From NCBI GenBank assembly GCA_921293015.1, contig OV121096.1:8055000-8118999 (forward strand): a stretch of DNA of 64,000 bases, given 5' to 3'. The position numbers and the translations under genes are program-made. This document shows, one piece after another, positions 32,956 through 46,600 of the stretch (position 1 is its first letter; each line of letters begins with the position of its first letter). Source of the stretch: Phorcus lineatus (taxonomy: Eukaryota; Mollusca; Gastropoda; Trochida; Trochidae). The notes under the pieces are model-generated. The model was not told where the DNA came from. It searched no databases and was given only the letters and a program-made list of their open reading frames with translations.

Positions 32956-35900
32956 CTGAAACAGAAGTGCAATAATTCAGTGAGTCATGAATCAACGTAT
33001 TATTTATGAAACCTTTTAGCAAACGCCCATAATTCGGGTTACAGCGGAATACAAATTAGTGACCGGATACTAATCAACTATCAGTTAAATCTTTAAACAC
33101 AGAATAATATTTTTTTCTGAATGATTATACTAATCAATAAGCTTAATTTCCTAAAATCGTATACCATTGACCGAATTACAATGATTAAGCGAATTATCAA
33201 CATAACATTTTCTTGCTCTTTCTAACATACATATGAATAAAAAACTTAAATCAAAAGTTCTTAAATAAGGTTACACTTTACTAAACTGTTGATCTAAATT
33301 GATATATTGATATTGATATTGAGGGCCAGGAAGGGTATGATTGTAGGTTTAAAATATTACTTACATCTCTTATATCACCACTGTAATTCTTTGTTGCTGA
33401 GAATTGCTGTGAACCGAAAGTGACGCCACAGCTGTAGAGGTCAACATCAGGGGCTGCAACAAACAGTTCAAAGTATATCCTTATCAAAGTTCCTCTCAAT
33501 TTGTATACAACGTAAAAGCATTACGAAGTGATAAAAGATAGAGGTGAGGTGAGGTGAGGTGAGTTGGTGTTTAACGCCGCTTTCAAGATTATTTCACTTA
33601 TATCGCGGCTGCTAGTATTATTGCAGGGAGAAAGCCCGCAACACCATGGTGGCTATGCGTTGCGGTGAAACCTGCGAGCATCGGCTGGAACTAGCGAACC
33701 ATGGGTGATACTGCGCTGAAATTCAGTGTAGCATTGCACCCAAACCTGACTGCGTGTAGAACAATTCTCTACTGCAGACAAAGTTGCCGAGCCCCTGGCG
33801 GGATTCCAACCAGATAAAAGATAGAAAGTAACAAACTAGTTTAAACATATATTTAAGTAAGCAAGTAAAGACACTTGAAATGAATTTAGATCGACTGTTT
33901 TACATTCGGTACAGTATGACTCAATATACAAATACTGTCGATTTAAATTTATTTAGATTGAATAAATTGGGATCTTATTTACACCACGCCGACTATATCA
34001 TAACGTAGTGGAGCAATGTTATGATCTTATTTTAATGAGATTGCAAGTAATGAATAACTTTATGTACATATATCAAGTGTACTCAATTTGTCTTAAGACA
34101 ACAAATAAGGACATGTATACTGAAATGCAAAAACCTTTTGAATAAAAAGCATAATTAAGGTTCATGTTCAACAATAACCTTAAGTTATTTTAAGTCCTAT
34201 TAAAGAATAAAATAAAGCACACAATGTTTGAATGCTATATATTTACTACCCAGATGACAATTATTTGATCGGTAAACAATATTTATAAACTCAGTGGGTA
34301 GATCGGTGATGGGTGGATCCAAATATTTTCGAGGGTAGGCAGGGTGGCTACCCTGGGGGTCATCCAGCCAAGTGCAATTTTTCTGTTAATTTTTTACAGG
34401 GAAGAGTCGAAGCCCCTTCCTTTTGATAAGATAAGAGATAGTAATTTAGTAAATACATACCCCATTCTTGATGTATATATTCATAATTATCAGAACTGAC
34501 AGTCACTGTAAGAATTGTGGTTGTGTGTACAATCTTCACCGTCTTCCAGTCGCCGTCCGACAGACCCTGTAAATAATCAACGATTCTGAATTCCGTACAT
34601 ACTTGCTGTAATCATGGAAAGCAGATTGAACAAAATGAACTGGTTTTAATGAGATCGATTTAATATCATATCCTTTCAAAATCATAAACGAACCTTATTG
34701 ATATATTTCCCTTCAAACACTTCCACTAATTCAGTATCTCTCAAATCCACCATTTCCTCTTAACAAATATTCCTCTAATCCAAGACTGTTTCTTAACCAA
34801 CATCTCTATAATGCAACTTAACCATTTAACCTACATCCGTCTAATCCAACATCTCTCTAATCAAACATTCCTCCTAAACCTTAAGATGATTCTTGATATA
34901 TCTATTCTGCGGGGGAACTCTCTCTAATTCATGTACCGGTTTCAAAGAAATATCGGTTGCAAAACACAAGCACTTGTAAGCAGCTATTATGTCTTACCAG
35001 GGTAGATACAGGAACCCGGACAATTCCTCCTGACATGGTTTTGATGTCAACGTTGAGCACGTCCTTAGCCAAGGTAACCACGATGGAGCTGGCGTTGTCA
35101 CAGTCCTGACAGTAGGTTGAGGAGGCCAAAACCTGTGGGGTGTCCGCATTGAAGAGGTTCTGTTTGTAGCTAAAGACTAGGGTGGAGTTCCGTGATCGCC
35201 TGTCTCCAAGTTCGGTATATGTGAGACTTCCGTTCCCGCTGAAGGTTGCAATCCTGTTTCCTATGTTGACGTTGCCTAATATATTTCCATTTGAGTTTCC
35301 GTTGAAGCCATCGTTCATGGCGATCGAGCATGCTGTAATAGATAGAAATTCATTATTAGGTGTATATCTATGTATAAGCTAGCTATTTACGTGAAGTTAT
35401 GCATCATTGTGTTGCGGAATTATGTTTTTTGTATTAGATTTGTATTAATGGATGAGGTATGTACATGTACTTATTTATTACATACCTTTCCTTTTCATTG
35501 GTATCTTTTTATCGACCTTAAAGACATGGTCAAGAATGGTTTTTTTCAAAACAGTATGGTTTTGGTGCTGATAGAAGTTTGGATGGTGAAAAATGATAAA
35601 CGAAAATTTAATGGATGAACATGTTCTTTATTCACGAAAAGCAACTATTCGACATGAATTCCCTTGCTTTTGTCGTCATATGTTTGACATTGACTCTATA
35701 ACCAGGTCAAAATGTTTTCCCATAAACATGATTTCATAAGATTCCATTTTGAGAGATTCTTGTATATCTCATATCAATTTATCGATTAACTTTGTACGGA
35801 TACTTATGGCACCATGATTTATATGAGAAAAAACACCACAATGGAAACAAAACATTCAACCACTCAGTACTAACACCAATATGACTTTATTTAAGACATT

Positions 35901-38900
35901 TCGTAGCTACTGTTTTATGTATTTTCCGGAGAATGTAATCATAGGATTTTAGAAACATCGATGACTAACCGTACCTTATTGATCGGGACGTCGAACAGTT
36001 ATTTTGACGTCAATGAATGAAACTATTCCTAAATAGTGGGCTAACTACACTGCGCCAAGAAACAAAGTACCATGTTTCAAGAAATTTCTAGAAAGTAACT
36101 GAAACGTATCTAGAAAGCTACTAGTGCATATCTAGAGGGTGTCTACAGGATATGTTTATTTATTGCTGTACTGTATGTGATTGAGTTAACTTGTCCATTG
36201 AATATTGAGTTCTGAGGTCCCTTTTTACCGCAAACGTCTTACAAGGGTTAGACACAATACGTGAGAAACTTACACGGCAAAGGCTCTACGCAGTCACATT
36301 TGACCATGTCGTAGACACTCTTCGGCGAAGTACAGGTTCCCTCTGCCCAGCCTATGTTACCCAGCAGAAGCTGAAAGTTAGCCTTCATGTTGTTGTATGT
36401 GCTGGTCTGCCGTCCGGTGGGGATTCTGTCACATACATCTGAAAAGAGAAAAACACGTGTTAATGATGTCTCTTAGAAATTGTTTGCTTAAAGGCACTAT
36501 AGCTCTCTTTCTCAATGTTAATATTAATACATTTAGACGTAGTAACCTAATTAAAGACACTGTAGCACGTTATTTAAATTTGATTTCCTTTCAGTTTTTT
36601 CTTATTTATATTTGTTTATGCAAAATGTATTACATGTGTGTTCAGATGGTCAAACAGTTCACTTCTCAACCCAATTATTGGTTGTCGTTAAAATTAAACG
36701 TATCAAGCAAAAAATGCATGCGACCATTCTAGCGTTCACAGCCTTTTATCTTTAGAGTTTGGAACATTGACTAGCATAGCAGAACCCAACTTGCTATATG
36801 TTTGGTTTCAATTTCAAATAATTCGTTCTAAATCCAAACGTCTCTGATGTCAAAGCATACTCGGTTTAACACTTATATATTCAGGGTAGAGGAGCAGGGA
36901 TTGGTTATCTGTCGATGGAGGGAGGGGATTCAACCTGCCTTTGTGCAATTCAGTAAATACAATGAAAACATGGGGGATGGAAAACACCCCCTCCCCACCC
37001 ATCAGACAAAAGGCAAGATCATGTCCTTATACTGGAACTCACCTTTGCCATTGATACAAGGTCCTGGACACTCGTCGTTACAGTATGGGTCGGGCATACA
37101 CCCCCTGCCCGCCACGAACCGGAACTCCTTATCACAGCACTGAGCTATAGACGAGCCGTTCTCACAGGCCCAGTAGGCGCGACAGCTTCCTTCCATGTCG
37201 TATATGGTTTTACAATTCGGGTCGTTGCATTTCTCTGGAATAGTCATGATATTTTTTTTATAGGAAAGTTCTATTTTTTCATATGGTATAGTCAGATTGT
37301 CGCCATTATAGAAACAAATAAGAGACAAACAATGTTAATTACAAAATAATTAATTTCTCAAGAAATACCTCAAAGAACAAATAGAATTTTTTTCGGGAAG
37401 ACTTTTTTCCTAAGAAAATTTGAGACTTTTCTCCGGGACTGTTTTCCAAGGACCTTTTTTTCACATTTCAATATTTACAGATTCTAAAGTTACCTTTGGC
37501 ACACTTGACCTTCCACGAGTGGTCACAGCGAAGTGTGTCCGGGTCCCAGTAATAGCCGAACGGGCAAGACCGGACAATGCCGACGACTTCAGCAGTGACG
37601 TTAAAATAACACTGGACGTATTTGTCGCAGTCCTCGGGATGAAGAGCATAGCCAACTCCACCGATGTTCTCCGTCTCAATGCATATACCTTATCACGAGA
37701 ATTTAGAATAAAATAATAATTATATGATCAAAAGATTATCTCACATATCATCTTACAATATACAAAGAAAATCCCTAAATTTTCACCTCACAATTTTCCT
37801 ATAAAACCCCTTAAATATCATTTTACAATATGCCTAGAAACCCCTTAAAATCTGACTTAACAACATGCCTAGAAAATCATTTTGAATGACCTTACAAATT
37901 GTCTAGAAAACCCCTAAAATGACATCCCAAAATATGCCTATAAAACCTCGAAAATGACATATAATGGGACTAATAAACCCTTAAAATGACATCTTACAAT
38001 ATGACTAGAAACCCCCTAAAATAGTACAATATAATGTGTCTTAAGTATCTGATAATGCCCCCTTTAATCAATCTGAAAGTTTATAAATATAACCTTACAA
38101 TTTTCTTACAGACGTTACAAAGGAAACAGTTGTACAGTATCTATTTCTGTTATCTTGTATCGTCTGGTGACATATTTAATTATCGATTGAGTTATTAATT
38201 ATATTTATTTGCATTAGTATATCCCTTGCCGGAAAAAAATCTTATTTTTGTGACACAAGTTCTTTTTTCTATGAAGACGTTTATAGTTGATTTTTAATTA
38301 CATGAAATCATAACATATAGAGTGATGACAAGAAATGAAATAAAAAATGCTTGTTATTTCATCCCAACAAATATTATTTTCACATAAATAAGAATTTTGT
38401 TTAAGTCATACTGACCTTCAACATAACCTGAAACAGTAAACAAAATAATGTTGCAGAAAGTATTATTCAAAGTCAATATTGACATATAAAAATAAACTTA
38501 TATACCATTATTTAAATCTATCAAATCAATACTAGCATATTCCTTCATGACCGCTGAATAAAAGTCAGAAATTCCTTTTGTTTAAACAAGTTAGAGGTAA
38601 AAGTAAATACAAAGTAAATAAATGATAAATTTAAACTATTAAAAATATAAGTGAATTCAAAGAGGGAGTAATCATCTAAATAGAAATATAACATAATATT
38701 TTAACAATGTACGCTTAAAATACACACCTTAAAACATGACAGAATTTCAAGTTTTTGAAAAATGATACATATAGATGATATTGCACATAAATGTCAAATA
38801 TCATGTACTTATCATTTAGTGAAGCATAATTCTTTCTTTTCATATAAAAATGAAAAAAATTATCAAATTAATTTTTTTCATTGATACCAAAACATTTATT

Positions 38901-40602
38901 TTACCTGGGCAGTGAGGGAGGCCGCAGTTCATTTGGAAGGTTATGTTGTCTGCGCCAACACAATCTCTTCCGTTAAACATAGGAGCTGGGTTGTTGCACT
39001 CTCGTCTACGTATTATGTTTCTGCTAAGCATACTGCCGCACGTGCGCCCACATCCGGGGTCATTCCAGGCAGACCAATCACTCCAGTTACCATCGACTGC
39101 AAAAACGAAAATTTAATCTTCATAAGAGAAATAAAGAAACGCATAGAAAAAATAAATCTTTCGGCCTTTGAGTAAAAAAAATAATTTTGTTTTAGCAATA
39201 TCAACTTTTCCTTCATAGGTATTCAAGCAACGACAATCAAGCTGTATTGTCTCAAAGTCCATATGTCTCATAGTTTGCTTGTCGGTGCTTGAATATCCAT
39301 AGCTGCCTGGTCGCATAGTTATATATGTCCTCAGGCTGATAAATGTACAACCTCATCGACATCAAAGTTCCATACTATACGAGTAAAATATGACCCTACA
39401 CTTGTATGGCATCATGGTTTTTTGTTCTCGTGTGAGTCGTTATAATGACTGTATATACCTTGGCATAAAACACTGGGGTCATTGCCGCAGCTGACCGAAG
39501 TAAATATTGTTATTACACACTTTGACAGTAGGAATTTCCGCATCTAATTGTGTTAGTTAGCTCCAATTACACACTTAACAAGGGTCATTAACGCAGTTTC
39601 CTGAATTAATTTTGGTATAACAACGTCGCCGCTAAGGGCTGAAATATTGCCAAAGCGGCGTTAAACAATAACTCACTCACTCACTCATTTGGTATAACAC
39701 ACTTTGAGAAGATTCTTGTCGTAGTTGATTATGTCCTTTAGTCGTCAATAATTACTTGGACAGGGGTCAATGCCGTAACTGTTGGTGTTATTTAGTTGTC
39801 AATACTTACTTGGACAGGGGTCGTTGTTGCAGCTGATTGTGTCCGACTCGGTGCCGTTTCCAGAGCATGGTGTTCCAGTCGGGCTGGGAGCGGGTGAATC
39901 GCAGCGTCGGGAACGGGTTCGGGTCGCAACACCTCCTCCACAGGTGTCAGAGCACTGGGATATCGAGTATGGACCCCAGTCGGACCACACTCCGTTGACT
40001 GCGTATAACACCATTTGCCGTTAAAACATGCTTATACTTTTTTTTAGATCATCGTTTTCATTTTTGTTTTTGTTAGAAAATTTCAAAAAGCATGATTAGA
40101 TTTTCAATATATGTATTACTGACCATGTATATATATGTTAACATATTCTTACCGGGGCAGTCATCACTTCCACACTCCAGTGACTCTGTACTTGTGTCAG
40201 ACCCAGGGCAACCGGCACCCCTGTCCGAGGTTGGGTATTCACATCGCCTTCTCCTCACTCTGAATCGGAATGACCTCCCACAGGTCACCGGACAATCGGG
40301 GTTTGACCACTGATCCCACTGGGACCACTGGCCGTCCTCTGCAGCAGAAATGGTCAAATATAGAAGGTGTCTGACATATAAACACTCGAAGTAGTAGATA
40401 GTAGTTTAAAGCGATGTCTTAGGGTGTCGGGACATGAAATTGTATAATTTGAATACTATAATAAAGCGAGCTTCTTATGTTATGATAATGATGATCAAGA
40501 TAATAATAATAATGTTGATGATGTAGATGAAGAAAACAACAATGACGATGACAATAATTATGATAATAAAAAATAATTTAAAAAAATAATTAAAAAAATG
40601 AA

Positions 40603-40665
<63 letters not shown>

Positions 40666-43600
40666 GTCAGTTCTCACGTGGGCACGGTTGTATCCCACAC
40701 GGAACGGGAGAATCGTTTTCAATTCCAGACCCGGCACAATACACCCCATTGTTGGATGGAGGTGGGTTGTTGCACTGTCGATATTTGGTCCTTTGAATAG
40801 TGGCGGTCGTACTTCCACAGGACACTGAACACGCAGGGTTATCCCAGTTGGTCCATTCCGACCAATTCCCGTCAACTGAAAATACGATGCAAATTGTTAT
40901 CATAGTCAAGTAGAAATCAACGTCAACATAAAATAATTTAGTATATAAAGAGTCAATTGATTTCAACTCATTTTGCACCATTAGGAAAGTTTGATTGTAG
41001 TGATGTAATGCGCCTGCTTTGAGAGAACTCTCCGTCATACCATCATGTCAACAAAACACAATCATTGTAGGTAATTGCAAGTTTGTTCATTTTTTACTTC
41101 TAAATGTGTAATATTTGGTTGAATTTGGACTGTTTTAAAGGGGCATTAGAACGTTTTTGAAAAAATATAAATTTTTAAATCTATACCAATACGGTAAGTT
41201 TTTGCCAAATATATTACCTACAGAGGGTCAAAACATCTCATTACTCAACCTGATGTTTCCTAGTGTTAAGCATCATCATAAAGCATATTTTTTGTGAACC
41301 CCTTTTAATCATTACTGGTAGGGAAATGGTTTCCCATAGTTTTACCGAACCTGGTACAATCGTGATACTTCTTTTTAAAAAAAAAGCATTGTCTTGCAAA
41401 TGGAAACATTTATTTACGACATCGTGAGATCACTTTATTTATCTCAATAACCTTTCAATCCCCCTTCAGACCTAAAAATCAGGCTCTTGGTAAATTCAAC
41501 GAGTTATGAGGGAGGGTTCTCTTCGTATAAAGGGTGTTCCATCATAAAGCTCTCACCTGGGCACGGGGAATTGTTACACGGTTCGAACTGTACATTGGTG
41601 ACATCCCCAGGGCAGCTTGTGCCTCCCTCAGAAGGAGGCGGGTTATCACATGAGCGCCGTCTCAGACGGAAAGCAAGGCCCCCGCCACACTCGACTGGGC
41701 ACGGTTGACTGATCACTGTCTGCCATTCGGACCAACTTCCATTAACTGAAGTTTATCGTGAAATAAGATATGAAAAGTAGACGGTTAAGACTTTTCCTAA
41801 CAAACATTCAAATGCATTTGGGTGGTAGGCTTAAAGACTCTGACGTATCGGCATACGGTCCGCCATTTTGTTTTGAGGTGAATGACATGAGACAAAGGCG
41901 CCGTACTTTTATTAATTTAATAAAATCATAAAAACAAACTACACTTATGGATATGATATGCACAGTTTTAAAATTGATATTATGTTAAGATTAATGCACA
42001 ATGCCCTTTAATGCCGTAGTAAGGATTTTAACGCTCGTTATGCCGATGAATGGCTTCACTTGCCATTCTCGTTTATCATACCAAATGTGCGCTCTCAGTA
42101 TCTTTAGTAACCTATTTTAACCTATAACACTGATGTGAAAACTTGAATGGCCCCTTTTAATTCGCTTCGACATGAATACCCCGATAGGACTGTCCTTTTA
42201 AAGCTAACCTCTGAAACATGAATGCATTTCGCATTTGTCATATATGAAGTAATTTGAACATGAAGAAAACATAATATAAGGAATTAAAAAAAAACGAAGC
42301 CATATTCAAGATGGAAAAGTTCAGCGCATGCGCAGGATATATTACCTGGGCAGACGCCGCTCCCACAAGGCACCTGGTCAGTATCAGTGTCGGATCCCTG
42401 GCAGTAGGAGCCATTATTAGATGGTGGTGGGTTCGTACAGTACCTCTTACGTTCTCTGAACTGCATCGAGTCTCCACACGTGACTGGACAAGCATACGTG
42501 GTCCACTGATCCCATCCCGTCCAGTTGCCGTCAACTAGAGATGAATACAGAATTAGAGGCTGACCAGAATGTTTGATAAAAGTCTCACATCTTGGGGCGT
42601 GTGATAAAGACATTTATTACCTACGAGGGCAATACATATCGGGGGCCATATTTTTCATACGATGCCCTAGTGCAAAATATAACTTTTTCATTGTGACGTC
42701 ACGTCAAAATCAATGCTTTCACGTCACAGTTCGCCTATGACGTTGTGTTCCAAATGCGTTTATGCGTACGTTTGTATGTTGATTTTGATTATTTTCTTTG
42801 ATTTCTCGACTTAAGTAATAAACAGAATATCATATTCGTGCCCATGACATACTGTGTTTACGACAGTCGTGCCTTAATTATATAATATCAGTATGTCCTT
42901 CGCTCTCGCTCGGGAAATACTAATATTGAGCACTTGAGTCGTAAACATAGTATGTCAGGACACTAATATAATATCCTCTATTTAAAACTATTATTTTGGT
43001 GTTATCGAAAGAAAAGGATATCCTTCTAATCTTTTCCCCTTTAAATCAAAGTAAAACATCATAATAGTCAACCAAATAATCCAAAGTATCCAAAGTATCC
43101 AAAGTATCCAAAGATGTAACGTATCAAGTGAAAACTGAGTGTGAACATGGTGTGAACACCTTTATGAAATTTTCAAAGGAAAAAGAGAAAAGGAAAAGCG
43201 TGATGAACCGATCTTTTTTTATTTGCTAGTTTATCCTTGTATTGATCGATTATTTTTTTGATTATATTTTCTTGCAATAGGTAACATTTGTTGTCCTTTT
43301 AATGAGATATATATTCCACTCAAAACCGGGATCAATGGGCCTATGAATTGTGTTGAATTGTTCAAAATATTCACTTAATGCATCTAAAATTTGTAAAGGC
43401 TCCCGAAGTGACTTTTAAATGAAAACATAGATCTTGTTGATTGTTGAATTTACATATTCTGTTCCTATCATATGATTTTGTTTCTTGTTATATTGTATCC
43501 CAGCAGGCAATCTGCCGTTGTATCAACGTTGAAACGACGTCGTTTATCAACGTTGAAATAACGTTGAAATTTGATTGGATTTGAAATTTGCGGCGACGTC

Positions 43601-46600
43601 GAAATCTGACGTCATTTCCACGTCGGTTCAACGTTGAAGCCATGACGTTGTAACGACGTTGAAAAGACGTGATATCGACGTCAAAGCTTGATGATCATTC
43701 AAATTGTGTTAGTGTGGTTTCGTTCTTATATTTACAGCCATGCATCATCTGTGAAACTTTACGCTAATCATCAACTCTATAAAAGACCTTGGTCTAGGAG
43801 TCGAATGAAGGGAGTTATCCATATAATGGATATTAAATTAGTAGAGAGGGTGTTTGTGTTTATAGGACAGTGTAAAAATTTAGATCAAAGTGTCAGCAAA
43901 AAATGTTTGTTACAAATCGGCAGTTATCGTTTTTTAAGAAGTACTAACTTTATTCAAATTGAAAATTTATGTTGTCATTTGTGAACTTTACTGAAAAAAT
44001 AAAGACTGTTGAAAATACAACATACCTTGTTAACTCTAATTTGTTATAAGAACAGAATTACCTCCCTTTATTGTGAAATTGAAAGAAATTAGCTTTTTTT
44101 TATCAAATCCAATATTAATAACACTTTTTAAATGTCAATGATAGCTGTTCGTTTTTGCATTTTTCATTTCATTCTTTAAAACAATTCTTTACTTATTTGA
44201 TGTTATTAATAATAATGAAATGTCATTAAAGTAATTAGTTGTCAGTTTTAAGTTGTTCTTATGACGTTGAAACAACGTCAAAAACCAACCAAATTTCAAC
44301 GTCAGGAAACTTACGTTGTTCCGACGTCGAAAAATGGTCGATCGACGTCCTGACCTGAAATCAACCAAATTTCGACGTCGAAATGACGTCAGATGCCTGC
44401 TGGGATGGCAATTATTACTATATTATAAGCCTGTGCACGTCACGGGGAGCGATATCTATAATTACAGAGAGGCAACCCTGTTTATCAACACACTTTCCTG
44501 ACCTATCTGGAAATAAATACCGTTTAAATAAAGTAACTGAACGCAGTCGGTTATGTGATCAAATGAAATCTGTTATGGGTTGTTATCTTCCCCAAGTCTG
44601 CTCCCTTTCGTTTGCAATCTAAGAAGGTCCAGAACAAATAAGTTACCAACCTTCAACAGATACTATATCCGTACCTGGACAAGGGTCAGTGTTGCATGTC
44701 CTTGTTCCTTCTTCCCTCAAGTTTTCTACACAGAAGGCTCCATTAGATGATGGCGCGGGGTCGCTGCAAGTCCTTGTTCTTGATCTCGTGAGTATCCCCG
44801 TCCCGCATGACCTTGAACATGCCCCCTCATTCCACTCCCCCCAGGGAGACGGTTTGCCGTCAACTGAAAGAAACAGCAGATTAAATTATAAATACATATA
44901 CTAAAGAAATAAGTTTCATAATGCGTTTGTTCACTGGCTTAACAATGGTTTGAAGGGTTCAATGCAAAATGGTATAAATGCCGGAGCTTGTCGACTACAG
45001 TTTAAAATGAACAAAGATAACACATAGATGTGGTTCACGGTCAACTGAACTGCAATGTGAACACGATAAAGTGAATTTATAAAAATTAATGCTTTTGGAT
45101 AATCCACATAATTAAACTCATTAAGAATAACCTTTTAAAAATCAATGAAGAGTCTATTACTTGTTTGTCATCATGACAATCTAGGTCAATGGCAAATCTA
45201 AAAGCATCTTTGACTAATAATTATTACTTTCAAGATATTTCAATTTAATCTTAATAGTACCGATTGACCTTTGCTATTTCTATTTTACACCATGATAACA
45301 TGTACATCTGATTTCCATGAGATTCTGTTTGTACTTCAAAATCTATCCTACGACAGATCACGTGCCTACACCACGGCTTGAATTTCTTGAAATCTCTTTC
45401 AGGTGTACATGTTTATAAGTTTAACCTTTATCTTTTCGTTTCTTTTTAACAACTTTTCCCTTGTGTTTCAGTACAACCTCGATAAAAATTTCGATCATTA
45501 TTTTTGCAACAACATTTGACATTTGCGAAGTAAAATGGTGGAGAAATATTGTGTTTTTTAATAGTTCCGTAGATAGAGATTTACGACTTCACGTTTAAGC
45601 CAAACGTACCAGGACAAGTATCGTTTCCACAATCTTCCGTTTCTACCTGGAAGCCAACCCCGTCACAGAAGTTCCCACCGCCGCTAGGGGCGGGCGCGCC
45701 GCACTGCCTGATTCTGGACTTACTCCTTGATCCTCCGCCACATGTTGCGGAGCAAGGCGTGAAGGTCCAAGGTACCCACTGTGACCACTGACCATTGACT
45801 GAAAACATTCAATAAACGCAAAACTGACATTGACGAAACATAGTAATCTGCATCTCATAGTGCCTATGGTAGTGGACACTCCGTTGATTGAAAACAAGCA
45901 ATGAAGAATAAAAATATGCATTTTACATAATAACTATCCCCAAATATAAGAAAATTAGCTAATGTTGACTTCAATCAACCAATAAAGGACAATACTGACA
46001 TTTATATAACATAATGATTATCATTTTATTGCCATTGAGTGTTCATATCTAGTTGACATAAAACAGTCAATAAAACATTATTTTGACATTGACACAGCAT
46101 ACCATTCAACTATGACTCAGGAAGACAACAATCCGTTGACTGAACACAATCAATGGAGGTCAAAATAAGCATTAAGAGAGCAAATATTTGCTAGGTGTCT
46201 GATTGACAACAAATTGTAGTCTGAACACAATCAATGAAGGGCAAAATAGACAATTGAGAGAGCACGTCATACAACTGGGGCTCTGAAAGAGTATTTGCAG
46301 TGTATACTTTAACTTCTTCTAATTCATCAAATATTTTCATTCTGAGGGACAAGTGAATACATCCCATTTGGACTACGCCCAAGTTGATTATTCTTTTAAG
46401 TGCTACTCTAATCCTACAAGTTGAAACAGCACAGGGTCACCACTTTGAAGTGGATTTATGGTGTCGTTGAAACTGATAATGACATACATGCATGCAGTCA
46501 TAGGCATCACTGCAACAATTCAGTACATCCTTAAGCTTAAGGTTATCGAATTGTTAAAATGATGAAATAATATTTAAATGTTTAACGTTGCAAAGTGGAT

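Noticed and set aside
36397-36732. 111-codon plus-strand frame
   Set aside because: Starts opposite the gene B exon at 36274-36438 and runs into AT-rich intron with no protein-like pattern.
37461-37679. Minus-strand Thr/Ser/Arg-rich frame
   Set aside because: Out-of-frame shadow of the peritrophin-A exon 37494-37688, whose cysteine spacing is decisive.
40558-40875. Minus-strand frame with a long isoleucine run
   Set aside because: It is a trinucleotide repeat and a shifted frame of TSP1 exon 22.
41487-42538. Plus-strand frames opposite TSP1 exons (also at 45.6, 48.6, 57.7, 60.2 and 63.1 kb)
   Set aside because: Antisense shadows of conserved exons; splice sites, cysteine patterns and phases all support the minus strand.
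43688-43984. 98-codon plus-strand frame inside the 906-bp transposon
   Set aside because: No transposase motif; AT-rich chance frame.
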